DNA of 64,000 nucleotides from Cycas panzhihuaensis (taxonomy: Eukaryota; Cycadophyta), in NCBI GenBank assembly GCA_023213395.1, contig CM041465.1, forward strand, positions 70,439,741-70,503,740. The letters run 5' to 3'. This document shows positions 25,793-37,030 of this stretch, piece after piece. How positions within the stretch are numbered: position 1 is the first letter of the stretch; every line of letters starts with the position of its first letter. A program made the position numbers and the translations under genes. The notes under the pieces were generated by a model. It had not been told where the DNA came from. It made no database searches and worked only from the letters and a program-made list of their open reading frames with translations.

Positions 25793-26072
25793 TATTAGAA
25801 TTAGTAATGTAACAAGCATATCAAACCATAATGATGAGCAATAAAACGATGAAGTATGTATAAAATAGACACCATGTTGGAGAATTAGCCAAAACTCAAT
25901 TATGAATAAAGAATAGTATATACTTATAGTACAAGCTCACCACTAGTGAGAGAACCCCATTGGACTACTTAGAGGTGGTACACATATCAAGGTGGCCCAC
26001 AACTCTAATATAAAATACAAAAAATAGAGAGAGTTTACATAGGGCTAATGGAATTAAGTATTACACCCAACA
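25793..26072 (-). repeat. S1 3' LTR
   Basis: 280 bases, TATTAGAATTAG (TG changed to TA) to ACACCCAACA, paired with 28774-29053. Confidence 0.9.
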
Positions 26073-26344
26073 TTCCCCCCTGTAATAGTCAATTACATAA
26101 ATATCATCATATCAATGATAAGCTCAAGTCTCCAAAAGTCTACTGGATCATAAACGATGCTGCATAGAATAAGAAAGCTGTCGAAGTCCATATGAAGTGG
26201 AGTCCATCTACTAGAATGCATGGGTTATTAGCCACTACAACTTGCAGTTGGTTAGGAACTCCTTTTGTATATGTGGATTAATTAGGAGTTGGCAAGAGTA
26301 GTTGAATAAGATCCCACCCCTTTCTCATATGGGAGTGCGAGTAG

Positions 26345-26346
<2 letters not shown>

Positions 26347-26379
<33 letters not shown>
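26347..26379. repeat. (AT)n microsatellite
   Basis: 33 bases of pure AT alternation within S1. Confidence 0.95.
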
Positions 26380-26381
<2 letters not shown>

Positions 26382-27388
26382 AAGCACATGGCAGGCAAGA
26401 GTAGCTTCTAAAAATGTGTCCTACCTCTTTCTCAATAGGACTAGCACTTCTTTGGCATCTATTGGCCAGAAATACAATGGCACTATGGCCTCAAACATGC
26501 CATATGGGCTGAAAAGATGCCTCACTGGGCTATCAACTTACCACCATAGGCAAAAAATAACCAGCATTAAAAATTCTTACATGATTGAAAAATGATGTGT
26601 GACTTGTGTAGCACATATGAATTTCTCTCATAAATTAAGTATAATATGATCACAATGGATTCTTCAAGATCCAAGAATAAATCCATAGTACATGCTATCC
26701 CCTCCATTTGGGGTACATTACATCAAGAAGCCTAAAAAATACAATATGTGCCTGTAGAAGTTGAGAAATAATGAAGATAAGTGGGAATGTATGACTTTGA
26801 ATGAAAAAATCTCCACGAAAACTACTCCAAAATATATCAAATGACCTACCAAATTAAAGTTCTCTCTGTTATGGATCCAACACAACAGACGTGACTGAAA
26901 TTAGATCTCCCAATCTCAAGATATAGTCAAAAAAGTGACAGGTACTCCTAAAAAGAAGTTGAAAATAGGAATTAGCCCCTTTTACTACGAGTTGGAGGTC
27001 ATATAAATGCTGCATATGACTTGGGGGCTAAGTGGATGGGAGCTAATCAGACTCGAAATTGTTATCTAATATGATTTAATTAATTTTTTCAAATTGAAAA
27101 AAAATAACCCCTTTTAATAATAATTCGCATTCGCGCATTTAAAACATCATAAGCCAAAATAAAATATTAATTTAAAATAAACTCTATTAGGGTTTATGCA
27201 CCATTTTGAGAGGGTCACTGCCATTGGTATTTGCAAGGTCGCCAGTGGAGAAGGTGTCACCATTGAAGTCAATCTGTAGGTCTCACTGTTATAGAGAGTT
27301 TGTAGGTTTTGTCAATGGTGAGTGTATTCTCTTCTGCAGCATTACTACAGATGCAAGTCGACGTACATGACGATACTATGTATTGTTG

Positions 27389-27905
27389 TCATCGAATCTC
27401 TAAATCATCATCATTAAGTATTTGAGGAGCCATGGCAAGGATCCAACCTGTTAAGAAGTTTTTGCATTCATATACCATCCATGGGACCAACACGCTTTGA
27501 GGAGAATCAAGCAACGTATGTGATGAAGAAATGATACCATTAGTGCTCTTATTTACTTCTTTAACAAGAAGATGCCTATATAGCTCAACTGCTCTTAAAG
27601 TATATTTAGATTCAATCTTCCCACCATCTATCCAACCATGTTGCTTAAGAAAATTTGTACACATCCATTACCACCAAAAACCATCACTTTCAACTGTTCT
27701 GATGTCCATGTGTCCAGGTTTGTAGACCTGACAAAACTAACATGAACACTGAGACTCTGATGTATCGATGAATAATCAAGGCAAATAAACACCTTATACG
27801 TCATAGAAGCCCAACTCATATTTTTGCATTGCAATCAAAGCACATCTTATTATTAACCTTGGCCTTCAATTTTTTGAACACAACATCACGGTCTGAGTAC
27901 TCTTC
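27389..27905 (-). pseudogene. Captured ArfGAP-domain gene (AGD8/9/10-like), decayed
   Basis: ArfGAPs stimulate GTP hydrolysis by Arf GTPases on Golgi membranes through a zinc finger and an arginine finger. Across three frames the minus strand reads DVVFKKLKAKVNNKMCFDCNAK, then SWASMTYKVFICLDYSS, then SFVRSTNLDTWTSEQLKVM, FGGN and [19 protein letters not shown], ending KEVNKS. The order and wording match the AGD8/9/10 class of plant ArfGAPs. Two single-base deletions shift the frame (near 27823 and 27645). The zinc motif CX2CX16CX2C has lost its fourth Cys (CLDY), and the arginine-finger segment HRSLG reads HQSLS, so the domain would be inactive. No intron breaks the roughly 120-residue match, which suggests an origin from spliced RNA. 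After KEVNKS the frame runs on for about 50 residues I cannot assign. Confidence 0.9.
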
Positions 27906-28773
27906 CACGATGGCTATTGTGATTGATCGATGAATTCTTAGACCCTTAACAAGGGCTTGGATTGCAAGATCAAAGCCTTTAAGATGCACGAAATAGCAAA
28001 AATATTTGAAGTGCAAGCAATATAATAATGGCGACTGAAATGAAATTATTAGGATTGGCACTCGCTTCTGGAGTGCAGAAGAATTACTGGAACCAAGAGC
28101 AGTCTAGAAGTGTTCATTTGTAATAGACATAGAGTTGAGAACTGCATCTAGAACTCCAAATTTGGCAGACTCCCATTTTTTTTAAAAAAAAATACATAAG
28201 AGTATAGGCCAAAATATAGAATATTTTTTTTGAATATTTTTCACATACAGAGTGTACATATTAGTAGAAAAGGAACATGACCTTTATCCACCTATAGATC
28301 TATAAAAAAAAAAAAAAATCAAAATAAAGTCACTCCTAGCCAAGAAGGACTCTCTCAACTACTATCAATAATCTTGATTGCATTCTTGTCCATTGACATG
28401 TAACGGAGATGGTCTTCCAGTAATTGGAATCTAAACATGAGCTTTTATGGACTTTTACGTGTATGCAAATTTATTGTGGTACCACATGCAGAGAAGATGT
28501 CCACTTGAGCAGCATCAACATGCTTCAAACAGCTACAAAACTTCAAAATAGGCTTGAAAACAACCTCTTATAAATATCAAAAATAACCTTTCAAAACTTG
28601 ATAATAGTCCCATAGTAAAATATGCATAAGATGTAACTTGAAATGATCTTCAACTTGACAAAGTCATAAAACAGGCACATAAAAAAATTTACAAGACTTG
28701 AAAGCTAAAAAACAAGGATAACATGTACTTACAAGAAATGCCTCCAAGGATTGAATCTTAGGCTTTGATACCA

Positions 28774-29053
28774 TGTTAGAATTAGGAATGTAACAAGCAT
28801 ATCAAACCCTAATGGTGAGCAACAAAAAGATGAAGTATGTATAAAATAAACACCATGTTGGAGAATTGGCCAAAACATAATTATAAACAAAGAATAGTAC
28901 ATACTTATAGTACAAGCTCACAAGTAGTGAGAGAACCCCATTAGACTACTTAAAGGTGGCACACATATCAAGGTGGCCCATAACTCTAATATAAAATACA
29001 AAATATAGAGAGAGTTTACATAGGGCTAGTGGAATTGAGTATTACACCCAATA
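28774..29053 (-). repeat. S1 5' LTR
   Basis: 280 bases, TGTTAGAATTAGG to ACACCCAATA, with the primer site on its inner side and CATTT on its outer side. Confidence 0.9.
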
Positions 29054-29058
29054 CATTT

Positions 29059-29154
29059 AATGTATTTATTTATGTTTCCTACTTTTAGTTTGATATATAT
29101 GCATACAAATTTATAATAGTGATCATGTTAATCAATTTGGCATGGTATCAAAGA
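29059..29154 (+). repeat. C3 5' LTR, right end, and primer site
   Basis: The LTR continues after S1 and ends AATTTGGCA at 29142, matching 50220-50309. TGGTATCAAAGA (29143-29154) is a tRNA-iMet-type primer site and fixes C3 as a plus-strand element. Confidence 0.8.
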
Positions 29155-29201
29155 AAGTTTATATGCATTTATCTATTTATTTATAAGTTCTATTGAGAAA
29201 C

Positions 29202-29456
29202 TCTTAGGAAACACCTATATGCAAGCAGTTCAATAGAATCTTTTACACAAATTAGATCTCAATAGAATGAAAGCACATAAGACATTAGAATTGAGATAGG
29301 AAACCCTCTCAAGTAAAAACCCCCCAAAATTATATTATTTTACATTTTTAACAAATCTAATGTTGTACATAGTTTAGACTTTAATCTATATTTATAGATC
29401 TCGAGTGTCCTAAATAATTAGTATTACATCTATTGGCTTATCATAATATTGCATAT
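29202..29456 (-). repeat. C4 3' LTR, first part
   Basis: Aligns with 43181-43436 (shared TTAGGAAACAC, AACCCTCTCA, TATTTATAGATCTC). Cut near 29456, where C5 sequence begins. About 13 LTR bases seem to be missing at the junction. Confidence 0.75.
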
Positions 29457-29514
29457 GTTGTATTGATAAAGACTTTGCTTTTAATACCACTTTGACACAC
29501 CTTAAGTTGTCCTT

Positions 29515-31862
29515 AGAAGATCTTTTGCATACTCACGTGGGCCATGTTCATATAAATCGACTTAGTGATCTTTGTTATACCCTTCCAGGTCTACCCAAGT
29601 TCTTCTCCAAGCCCTTAAAATATGAAGCATGTATCATAGTCAAATATTATAGATAGCCCTTTACTGATAGTTAGTGGAAATCAAGTCATCCTCTTCAATT
29701 AGTATACTCTGATCTATGTAGACCAATGCCCATTCCATCATTAATGCAGAAATTATATTACATATCCTTCATTAATGATTTTATCAGGAAAGTGTGGGTG
29801 AATTTTCTAACCAGGAAAGATGAGGCATTTAGTGTCTTTAAAGCTTTTAAAGCTCGCACTAAAAAGGAGTCAGGTTATTAGATTAAGTGTCTCCAAACAG
29901 ATAATGGTGGATAATATACCTCTACTGAGTTTGAAACCTATCTATAAGATAATGACATCAAGCATCATACTACAATAGTAGGCACCCCCTAATAGAATGG
30001 AATTGTCAAGCACATGAATAGGTCTATTATGAATATGGCTTGATCTATGTTGGTTTATAAAAGTATACTTGCTTACTTATGGGCATAAGCAATTTAGACA
30101 GTTATTTATTGTATGAATGTTGTCAGCCCATCTAAAGGAGGAACTTCTCCTAATGAAAAGTGGACTGGACAGACCCTCACTGCCTACCAATTCAAAATAT
30201 TTGTCTCAATATATTATGCCCATATATTGGATGGAGATAGAAATAAACTCTAGCCTAGGCCACTTAAAGGCATCTTTGTTGGATACCTTATGGACAAGAA
30301 AGGGTACAAGTTTTTAATACCTTTATAGTAGAAGATTATCATCACCAGAGATATGGTGTTTACTGAAATAGAAGATCAATTATTACAATTAGACTCTAAA
30401 ATACCAAATAACCATTATTATGATGTTACTCAATATGATGTATAGATTCTAGAACTTGGCAGGGGGGGGGGGGGAGACACTCAAGAGTTACTTAAACTAT
30501 TGGAATATGACAATAGAGCTATAGAGGATAGTAGCTATGACTCTCAACTAATGAGTACACATCATGCACCACCATTTGAGAACAATAGAGTTGACAAAGG
30601 CAAAGTAGTGGCAGATGGACCATGCTCCTCAGATACATCAACATCCTCCTCAACAAATATATAAAATGATCCTTTTTAGGATCTAAATGAAGACCAGGTA
30701 GTTGGATAAATGAAGTCCTCATTCCCAACTTAAGGTTCTCATGAAGCCTACTAGTTAAATAAGGATATACGACCTGATGAGGTTGGAAAAATTAGTACTT
30801 GAAGTGCCCATAGAGCTAAGATACAAGAATCAATTTTCATTGAGTTAGAACTAGTAGAATTTTATCTTTCTCTTAATGAAGAGCCTCTCTCGTACTAAGA
30901 AGTTGTAAAACACACAACTTGAAGGAATGCTTTGAATGAAGAGTATTAATCTCTTATAAAAAATGGTACATGGGAGCTCATTGACCTATCACTTAGAATA
31001 AAGGTAGTTTAAAAGAAATGGGTGTATAAAAATAAATATAGATCTGATGGCACCCTTGAAAAACATAAGGCAAAGTTGGTAGCAAAGGGATTCACACAAA
31101 GGGAAGGCGTCAACTACACTGAAGTCTTTCCACCTACAACTAAGTGGCCCATAATTAGAACTCTTATGGCCTTGGGAACTCAACAAGGTTGGAAGATTCA
31201 CCAACTCGATGTAAGAACTACATTTCTTAATGTTGATCTTGAAGAGGAAATATACATGGCTCAACCTAAAAGATTTAAGATTGCTAATCTAGAGCATAAG
31301 GTGTGTAGACTCAAAAAGTCCTTGTGTGACCTTAAATAAGCCCCTTGTGCTTGGTTCATTATGTTTTTAGAAAGAATAAAGCAACTTGGATATGAGGTTT
31401 ATGACTACTAGGATATTTATGTAACATTGCTCATCAAATGCCAAAAAGATAAAGTCACTTATCTCTTAATCTTTATGGATAATATGCTTATAACATGGAA
31501 AGTTAAATAGGTAATTAGCTAGCTAGAGAAGGACTTAGCTAAAACATTTGAACTATCTGACCTTAGATTAATGAAATACTAATTAGGGATTAAAGTCACC
31601 TAGAAAGATGGAAAAAATATTTTTTCTCAAGAAAAGTACATCAATGATCTTCTGACGAAGTTTCAATTAGAAGATGCTCAAACTATAGCCACTCTAATGG
31701 AACCCAATATCAAACTGACAACTGACAACGATGATTAAGAAGCAGACGTAACACTTTACAGGTAACTTGTAGGTCATCTCATCTATACTACTAATACAAG
31801 ACCTAATATTGTATATTCTACTAGCATTCTTTCTCTTTACATAATAAATCCTAAGTAGAGTA
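29515..31862 (+). pseudogene. C5 pol, part 1: integrase and RT (Ty1/copia)
   Basis: GAG-pre-integrase is read as HVGHVHINRLSDLCYTLPGL (about 29537-29596). Integrase follows with YISFINDFIRKVWVNFL (about 29760-29810) and TDNGG near 29900; in the family this is SDNGGE, so the second catalytic Asp is kept. The zone after integrase includes KGIFVGYLMDKKGYKF (about 30265-30315). RT begins at WVYKNKYRSDGTLEKHKAKL (31020-31080), continues IHQLDVRTTFLN, and has FMDN in place of YVDD (about 31474). It ends at NTRPNIVYSTSI. Many stops are of the Gln-to-TAA or Trp-to-TAG kind. A G13 run lies at 30462-30474. Confidence 0.85.
30462..30474 (+). repeat. G13 homopolymer
   Basis: Thirteen consecutive G within the integrase-RT spacer of C5, in otherwise AT-rich sequence. 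Confidence 0.95.
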
Positions 31863-31867
31863 ACAGG

Positions 31868-32274
31868 TTGGGTTAATGCTCATCACCCCTCTCCCACCTT
31901 CCAACCAAGAGTGCACACCTAACACTCATCAATTTACACATGTGGGTGCTCACATGTGTAGGTAAGTATAAGGTAAGTTTAAGCTGATTTGATTTAAGTT
32001 GAGTTAAGTTCATTTGAGTTAAGTTAAGTTATTATTTTATTGTGAATTAAATTTTAGGGGTTGAAGAGTTTCCCTCCTCCTCTAAACTATATATTTTGAG
32101 GGGTGTGCAACCCTAGTGTCTTTAAACATCACCTTCATTTTGGACATTTATAATACTCTCTCTACAAAAAGGGATTGAATATAATGGATCTTATGTTTGT
32201 GCAATGATGATGTATTGATTTATGATTATCTCTTTTATGTTGTACCATGTTCTCCATCCATTATTTTTCCTATA
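31868..32274 (+). repeat. S2 5' LTR
   Basis: Starts TTGGGTTAATGCTC (the first bases of TGTTAGGG are damaged) and ends TTTTTCCTATA, followed by the primer site. Confidence 0.88.
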
Positions 32275-32442
32275 TTTGGTATCCGAGTAGAGATTGTTGG
32301 GCTAGTGCATCTCCATGTGAAGTTTTTTTAAGAAGAAGGTAGATTTATAGGCATTTTGAGGCAGATTTACTCATAGCAATAAAAATTAGTTATATTAATT
32401 TTCTACAAAGTTTATTCAGCAGTTTCTTATATTATTTTTTAT

Positions 32443-33404
32443 CAGATCTGCTTATTCTTAAGTTATGCTTAGAAAATAATAAATATATTTTAAACCTTCT
32501 TCATATTTATGCAAGTGCATAGTTGCAAATAATAAATATCAAGCTTTTATCATTCTACAGAAGTTTTATCAACAAGTTTTATATATTTTTATCGTATATT
32601 TGACATTTTTCAAGCATATTTTATCTATTTATCCAATACTTTTTTAAGATCTGTGTAAGAACACATCTCTAAGTAATATTCATTCAAGTGTTCTTCAGAT
32701 CTACTATATATTCTTCAGATCTTCTTATTTTATTAAATATTTCACCATTTTGTAGTTTATTTTTTTTAGATCTGTTATATTTGTTTCAGATCTATAATAT
32801 TGGCTATATATCTATAATATTTACTTTATATCTGTAATATTTATTTCATATTTGCTATATATTTTTTTAGATCTACTTATTTTATTAAGTATTTCACTAT
32901 TTTTTGGTTTATTTGCTTCAGATTTACAATATTAGGTACATATCTGTAATATTTACTTTATATCTGTAATACTTACTTTAAGATCTGTAATATTTATTCA
33001 AGTTTTCTTCAGATATGCTACACATTCTTTAGATTTGTTTATTTTATAATATAATTGATGATTTTTTCAAATTCTTTTTTCAGGTCTACAAGTTTTGATG
33101 CATATTCAGCCCAATAGGCCATATATTATAGTAGATCTGCCTACTAGAGAGATCTGTTTGAAGCTTCGATTTATATGGAAGAAGATCTCATCTTTAGAAG
33201 TCAACCTACTACAAATCTGCTACAGTTGCTTACCAGGTTCCTTGTTTTATTTCATATTTAAATATATATTTTCTCATTTCTTTGATATCTCTTCTCTTGT
33301 ACATTTGAAAAATATTAGATATAAATATATATGCATATTTTTTTTATATATTTTCATCAATATATTTAGATCTATTCTCAAAACTTAAAACTTTGTAGAT
33401 CTAT
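32443..33404 (+). repeat. AGATCT-rich degenerate tandem array in S2 leader
   Basis: Thirteen AGATCT hexamers in about 960 bases, many in longer related units such as TATCTGTAATATTTACTTT and TTCTTCAGATCTRCT. At this base composition I would expect fewer than one. It begins about 160 bases after the primer site, so it lies in the leader of S2. Confidence 0.7.
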
Positions 33405-33689
33405 GTGTTGGTAGCATTGGAAGCTTGATTAGTTTCAAAGAAGCTTGAACTTTGTAGATTTATTTAATATACTTTCTTCAACATATTTGAAATTTCTTTG
33501 GTTTTATAGCACAATCTTTGCATGGTTAAATATTGAATACATATATTGTTTTGCCTACGAAATGTATACTATTTCTGATCTTGAACATATTATCATATTA
33601 GTGACCAAAGCCTTATCTATTAAATCTGATGCAAGATTGAGCAGCCATTGGCTCATAATCAAAGCCTTTTTTCAGTTGGATTAGTGCAT

Positions 33690-34080
33690 CCATTTTCTTT
33701 TTTCTGTTGCAGTTACTCTGCTAGTTCCTTTATGCTTGGATCATTGAGTAGGCTTGATATTGCAGAAAAATTGAACGGATTTGTTGGAATTACTACATCT
33801 TTATCCCCCCAAAGAACATTATGAAATTTTCTATAAATAGGATCACCAAGAGAAGTGATTTCTTATTTATTTCATACTCAGAATGAGATTGAGTTTAGGC
33901 ATATCAAAAAAAGACCATATATAAACACATTACAAATCACAGTTCTTAAAGTGAAACGACTAAAAAAAGGCCACTATCTTGCATTTCTAGAAGTAGCTTT
34001 AAAGCCATTTTATAATCACAAAAGCCATGTATTAAAGCAGAGTAACTTTTTTTTCAAGAATTATATTTATCCTTATAAAT
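33690..34080 (+). other. Unidentified exon-like stretch in S2
   Basis: Pyrimidine-rich TTTTCTTTTTTCTGTTGCAG ends at about 33711 like a plant 3' splice site. It is followed by a plus frame giving SASSFMLGSLSRLDIAEKLN and, after a stop, GSPREVISYLFHTQNEIEF. The second part continues as a frame from 33855. The composition is more protein-like than the surroundings, but I recognise no family. It may be another captured host fragment or chance. Confidence 0.3.
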
Positions 34081-34089
34081 TTACTCAGC

Positions 34090-34370
34090 ACCAAATACCC
34101 ATCATACTCATTTTGGACATATGCTGCAATCATTGCAGTCCACGGGATCACACTTTGCATAGGTATTTCTCTAAACACTTGTTGTGCACCCTCTACATTG
34201 CAACATTTAATATACATGTCAACAAGGGCACTTTCCACTCAGACATTTAACCCAAATCCAGCTTTGATTGTGTGGGCATACACCTGTTTACCCAATCCTA
34301 GCTGTGTTAAGCTACTATATGCCATTAGAATGCTGGCAAAAGTGAACAAATCCTCTCCCATCGCATTTTG
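34090..34370 (-). pseudogene. Captured PPR-protein fragment
   Basis: Pentatricopeptide-repeat proteins bind organellar RNA. One minus-strand frame with a single stop reads DLFTFASILMAYSSLTQLGL, GKQVYAHTIKAGFGLN, then [26 protein letters not shown] and [14 protein letters not shown]. This is the PLS-class pattern (G-K-Q-V-H-A-H-x-I-K-x-G-F, S-A-L-V-D-M-Y-x-K-C-G, V-F-x-x-M-P, W-T-A-M-I-x-x-Y) covering about 2.5 repeats. Start and C-terminal domains are absent. It lies antisense to S2, just downstream (in minus sense) of the membrane-protein fragment. Confidence 0.9.
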
Positions 34371-34494
34371 AAGAAGAGTTTTACAGCATCATACTCTACT
34401 CATTTGGATGGTATTGAATGATCTCTGATACACCTGCGTCTACCCTCCATCCAACGACTCTCCTTCTGGCACCCTCTGATCTCCATCTTAATAG

Positions 34495-34761
34495 TATATC
34501 ATCCTGAAACCCATCGTTGAGTAGAGAGTGTTTCTTGATCTGGCCCACATCCTCATCTTCATCATTCATATTCGATCCAAGCCTACTCGAATATTTACCC
34601 AAGGTTTTATTAACCTAATCTTCATAGGTTTCTAAGCCCCTATGCAATCTAGGCCCAAAGAAAGATCCATAATACACAAAGAGAAGACCCAGAAAAAGGA
34701 CTGTAACAAATATGGACGTCAGTCTTTTCCTCCTCTAAATTACTTCATTACGACCCCTCAT
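34495..34761 (-). pseudogene. Captured N-terminus of a type II membrane protein (pectin methyltransferase-like?)
   Basis: The minus-strand ATG at 34761-34759 begins MRGRNEV, followed by a stop, basic residues RRKR, one hydrophobic segment LTSIFVTVLFLGLLFVYYG and a polar, acidic stem (SNMNDEDEDVGQIKK, LLNDGFQDDI). This is a Golgi type II anchor layout. It resembles the start of the plant PMT/DUF248 putative pectin methyltransferases (short basic head, single helix ending YYGS, then a Gly/Asp-rich stem). The diagnostic catalytic region is not present, so the family call is an inference from layout and wording. Two in-frame stops. GC-richer than the element around it. Confidence 0.45.
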
Positions 34762-34979
34762 CTCGACTTGCTCTGACCACGAATACCCAGATCTATGCCT
34801 GGATTGAAGTGAGGAAGCATGGATTTGTAGAACTAAATGTTGTTATCTTAGGGTCCCTCTTATAGTGATAGCCCTATAAGCACTAAGATATAGCATTATG
34901 AGTGATACGAAATAGGGCAAAACGAAACTAAAGTGAACCAAAGAAGCAGGTTGATAGCATAGAAGTAGAATTGCCCAGC

Positions 34980-35105
34980 AATAACACCTTCTAACTCGCG
35001 CGCCCAAATTTGAACTCATTCTTGCCTCTATTTTTTGATCTGAGCACGGCCACCTACGCGACAATGAAGGCTGCGGTGATGAACATGAGGAGCACAGTGG
35101 TGTTT
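34980..35105 (-). other. GC-rich exon-like scrap, unidentified
   Basis: A sharp GC island (ACGGCCACCTACGCGAC region) between the membrane-protein piece and the TA repeat. In minus sense it reads TTVLLMFITAAFIVA followed by a stop, a hydrophobic segment. Probably a third host fragment or untranslated leader of the neighbouring one; not identified. Confidence 0.3.
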
Positions 35106-35118
35106 TTTATTCAAAACA

Positions 35119-35291
<173 letters not shown>

Positions 35292-35479
35292 TTTTATATA
35301 TAAAGTTTTTAAAAAATTAAACTTTATTATATATAAGTTGAATTCTAGGGTTTTTAAAGTGTTAGCCCCCTCAAGCTTAAGCCCCTGGTCATGTGACCTT
35401 TTTTATGTGACCATAACTTATCATTAAAGGGGCCAACAACGTTTATAAACATTTTTCTCTTTTTTATTTTTTTTAATTT

Positions 35480-36200
35480 TTCATTTCACTTAGGGTACTA
35501 GGAAAACTTTTATCGTAACTTCTCACTGGGTCATCAATTTCTGATGAAACCTATCCCATTGCGTCCATAATTTTCTATAGTATGATTTCAACTAGTCATA
35601 TGACCTATTTGGAGATGATTTGACCAATTTTCAGTCAATTTAAAGTCAATATGTGACTTTTATAGCCTTTTTAAACTTTTTGATAAAATCACTTTTTTAA
35701 CAAATTATATTTTATCACCGGGTGATTATTTTCTACCTGGATCTATTCTGTAGTCATATATTATCAACAAACTTTATTACCATCTATTTATTTTATTTTT
35801 TAGGATTTATTTTAATCAACCAAAGTGACACTTTAGTGTTTTTTAACACTTTTTAAACATTTTTACCACAAAAGTACTTGTTGTCATTTTCATTATAACT
35901 TTTCTATTTTACATCAAAATTTAGATCCTTTAGTTTCGTTGGAAAGCTGATTCACTCCTCTTCGAACTGACACTATTTTTTATAAGTTTCAAAGTGTTTT
36001 TTCTAATTTTCAAAGCTATCAAAGTTGAGGTACTTAATAGCCTCCAATTTGTCATTTTTACATCTTTTTATATTATTTTTCAAGCTTTTCTTACTGAAAA
36101 ATATATGAAGTAGCTCTTTAAATTATATTTAACCATTTTACATCATTCTACAAGTTTTTACTAGCATTTTTATAATATTTTGAGCCTCGGGCTCCTATTA
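35480..36200 (+). other. S2 leader block shared with C1
   Basis: Matches the reverse complement of 13980-14650 in C1 over most of its length (anchors TGACTAGTCATATGACC-like, TGGGTCATCA, CACTTTAGTGTTTTTTA). It lies between captured host DNA and gag, as in C1. Confidence 0.7.
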
Positions 36201-36548
36201 AACCTAAAAAAGATGACTATATATTTGATTCATTAAAATATTAACTTGCAGGAACCCATTTTCAAAACAGTTAGTTCCATTGAATAGTTCTTTCGTTGAT
36301 CTTCATGCTGGTATAGTTTCACTTTATTATGACTTCGTTTAGTACAGCTTTGAAGCTACTAAACTTGAGCATTCAAGTATATCCTAACATAAATTAATCA
36401 TCAAGCAAGTGATAAGCTAATTAGACCTATAACTTATTTTAAATTTTATCTAAAATTATAACTTATAAGTTTGTCATATTTATTCATTTATTGAATTCTT
36501 TGACTTGGTAAGCTATATTCCTTTTTATGTGCTAAAGCTTTCAGTAAA

Positions 36549-37030
36549 ATGGTAATCAATCTTAATAAAGTATAATTTCTTGTTTTTTATGGCCATAATT
36601 TTTCACTATGGTATAAGACTATGAAAAATTATTTTATTATGCATGATCTTTGAAAATATTTACAAGATGTATATGATGTTAGTATTATAGATAACATTAA
36701 AAAGGACAATGAAGCCCTAGCTTTATTATTTTGCACTATAGATGATAATGTCTTTTCTAGAGTTTGTGAACTAACAACTTCTAAATCTATGTGGGACATA
36801 TTAATTTCTACTTATGGGGGAGATACCCTCAATGAATTTAACATTGATGTTGAGCATGTGAGACAGGTGCCAGAATAGGTGGATTGTAATGACAAGACCA
36901 AGGAAGATTTAAGTCAAATGCATAATCATCTTGTTGCACAAGAACCTGATCCTCCATTTGAGGGGGAGAGATATAATGATATGACAGTTGCATATAACAC
37001 AAAGTTTTCAGAAGATAAAGTTCAAGTTTA
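36549..37030 (+). pseudogene. S2 gag (copia, UBN2-type), truncated
   Basis: The chosen ATG at 36549 gives MVINLNKV, a stop, then FYGHNFSLWYKTMKNYFIMH with the F-S-L-W-x-x-x-M gag start. Next comes IKKDNEALALLFCTIDDNVF, almost the same wording as the C1 gag, and SKSMWDILISTYGG. The frame decays after about 110 codons. No zinc knuckle, protease or pol follows before the purine tract at 37266. A short gag with no pol is the hallmark of a non-autonomous derivative. Confidence 0.8.

Larger units (their letters stand above)
25793..29053 (-). mobile_element. S1: small LTR element carrying a captured ArfGAP gene
   Basis: 3261-base element with two 280-base LTRs (25793-26072 and 28774-29053), perfect target duplication CATTT (25788-25792 and 29054-29058), primer-site complement GGCTTTGATACCA (28761-28773) and purine-tract complement TTCCCCCC (26073-26080). 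The internal region has no gag, RT or integrase. Its only recognisable coding content is an ArfGAP domain in the element's own (minus) sense. It must have been mobilised in trans. LTR identity is about 91% by eye. Confidence 0.9.
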
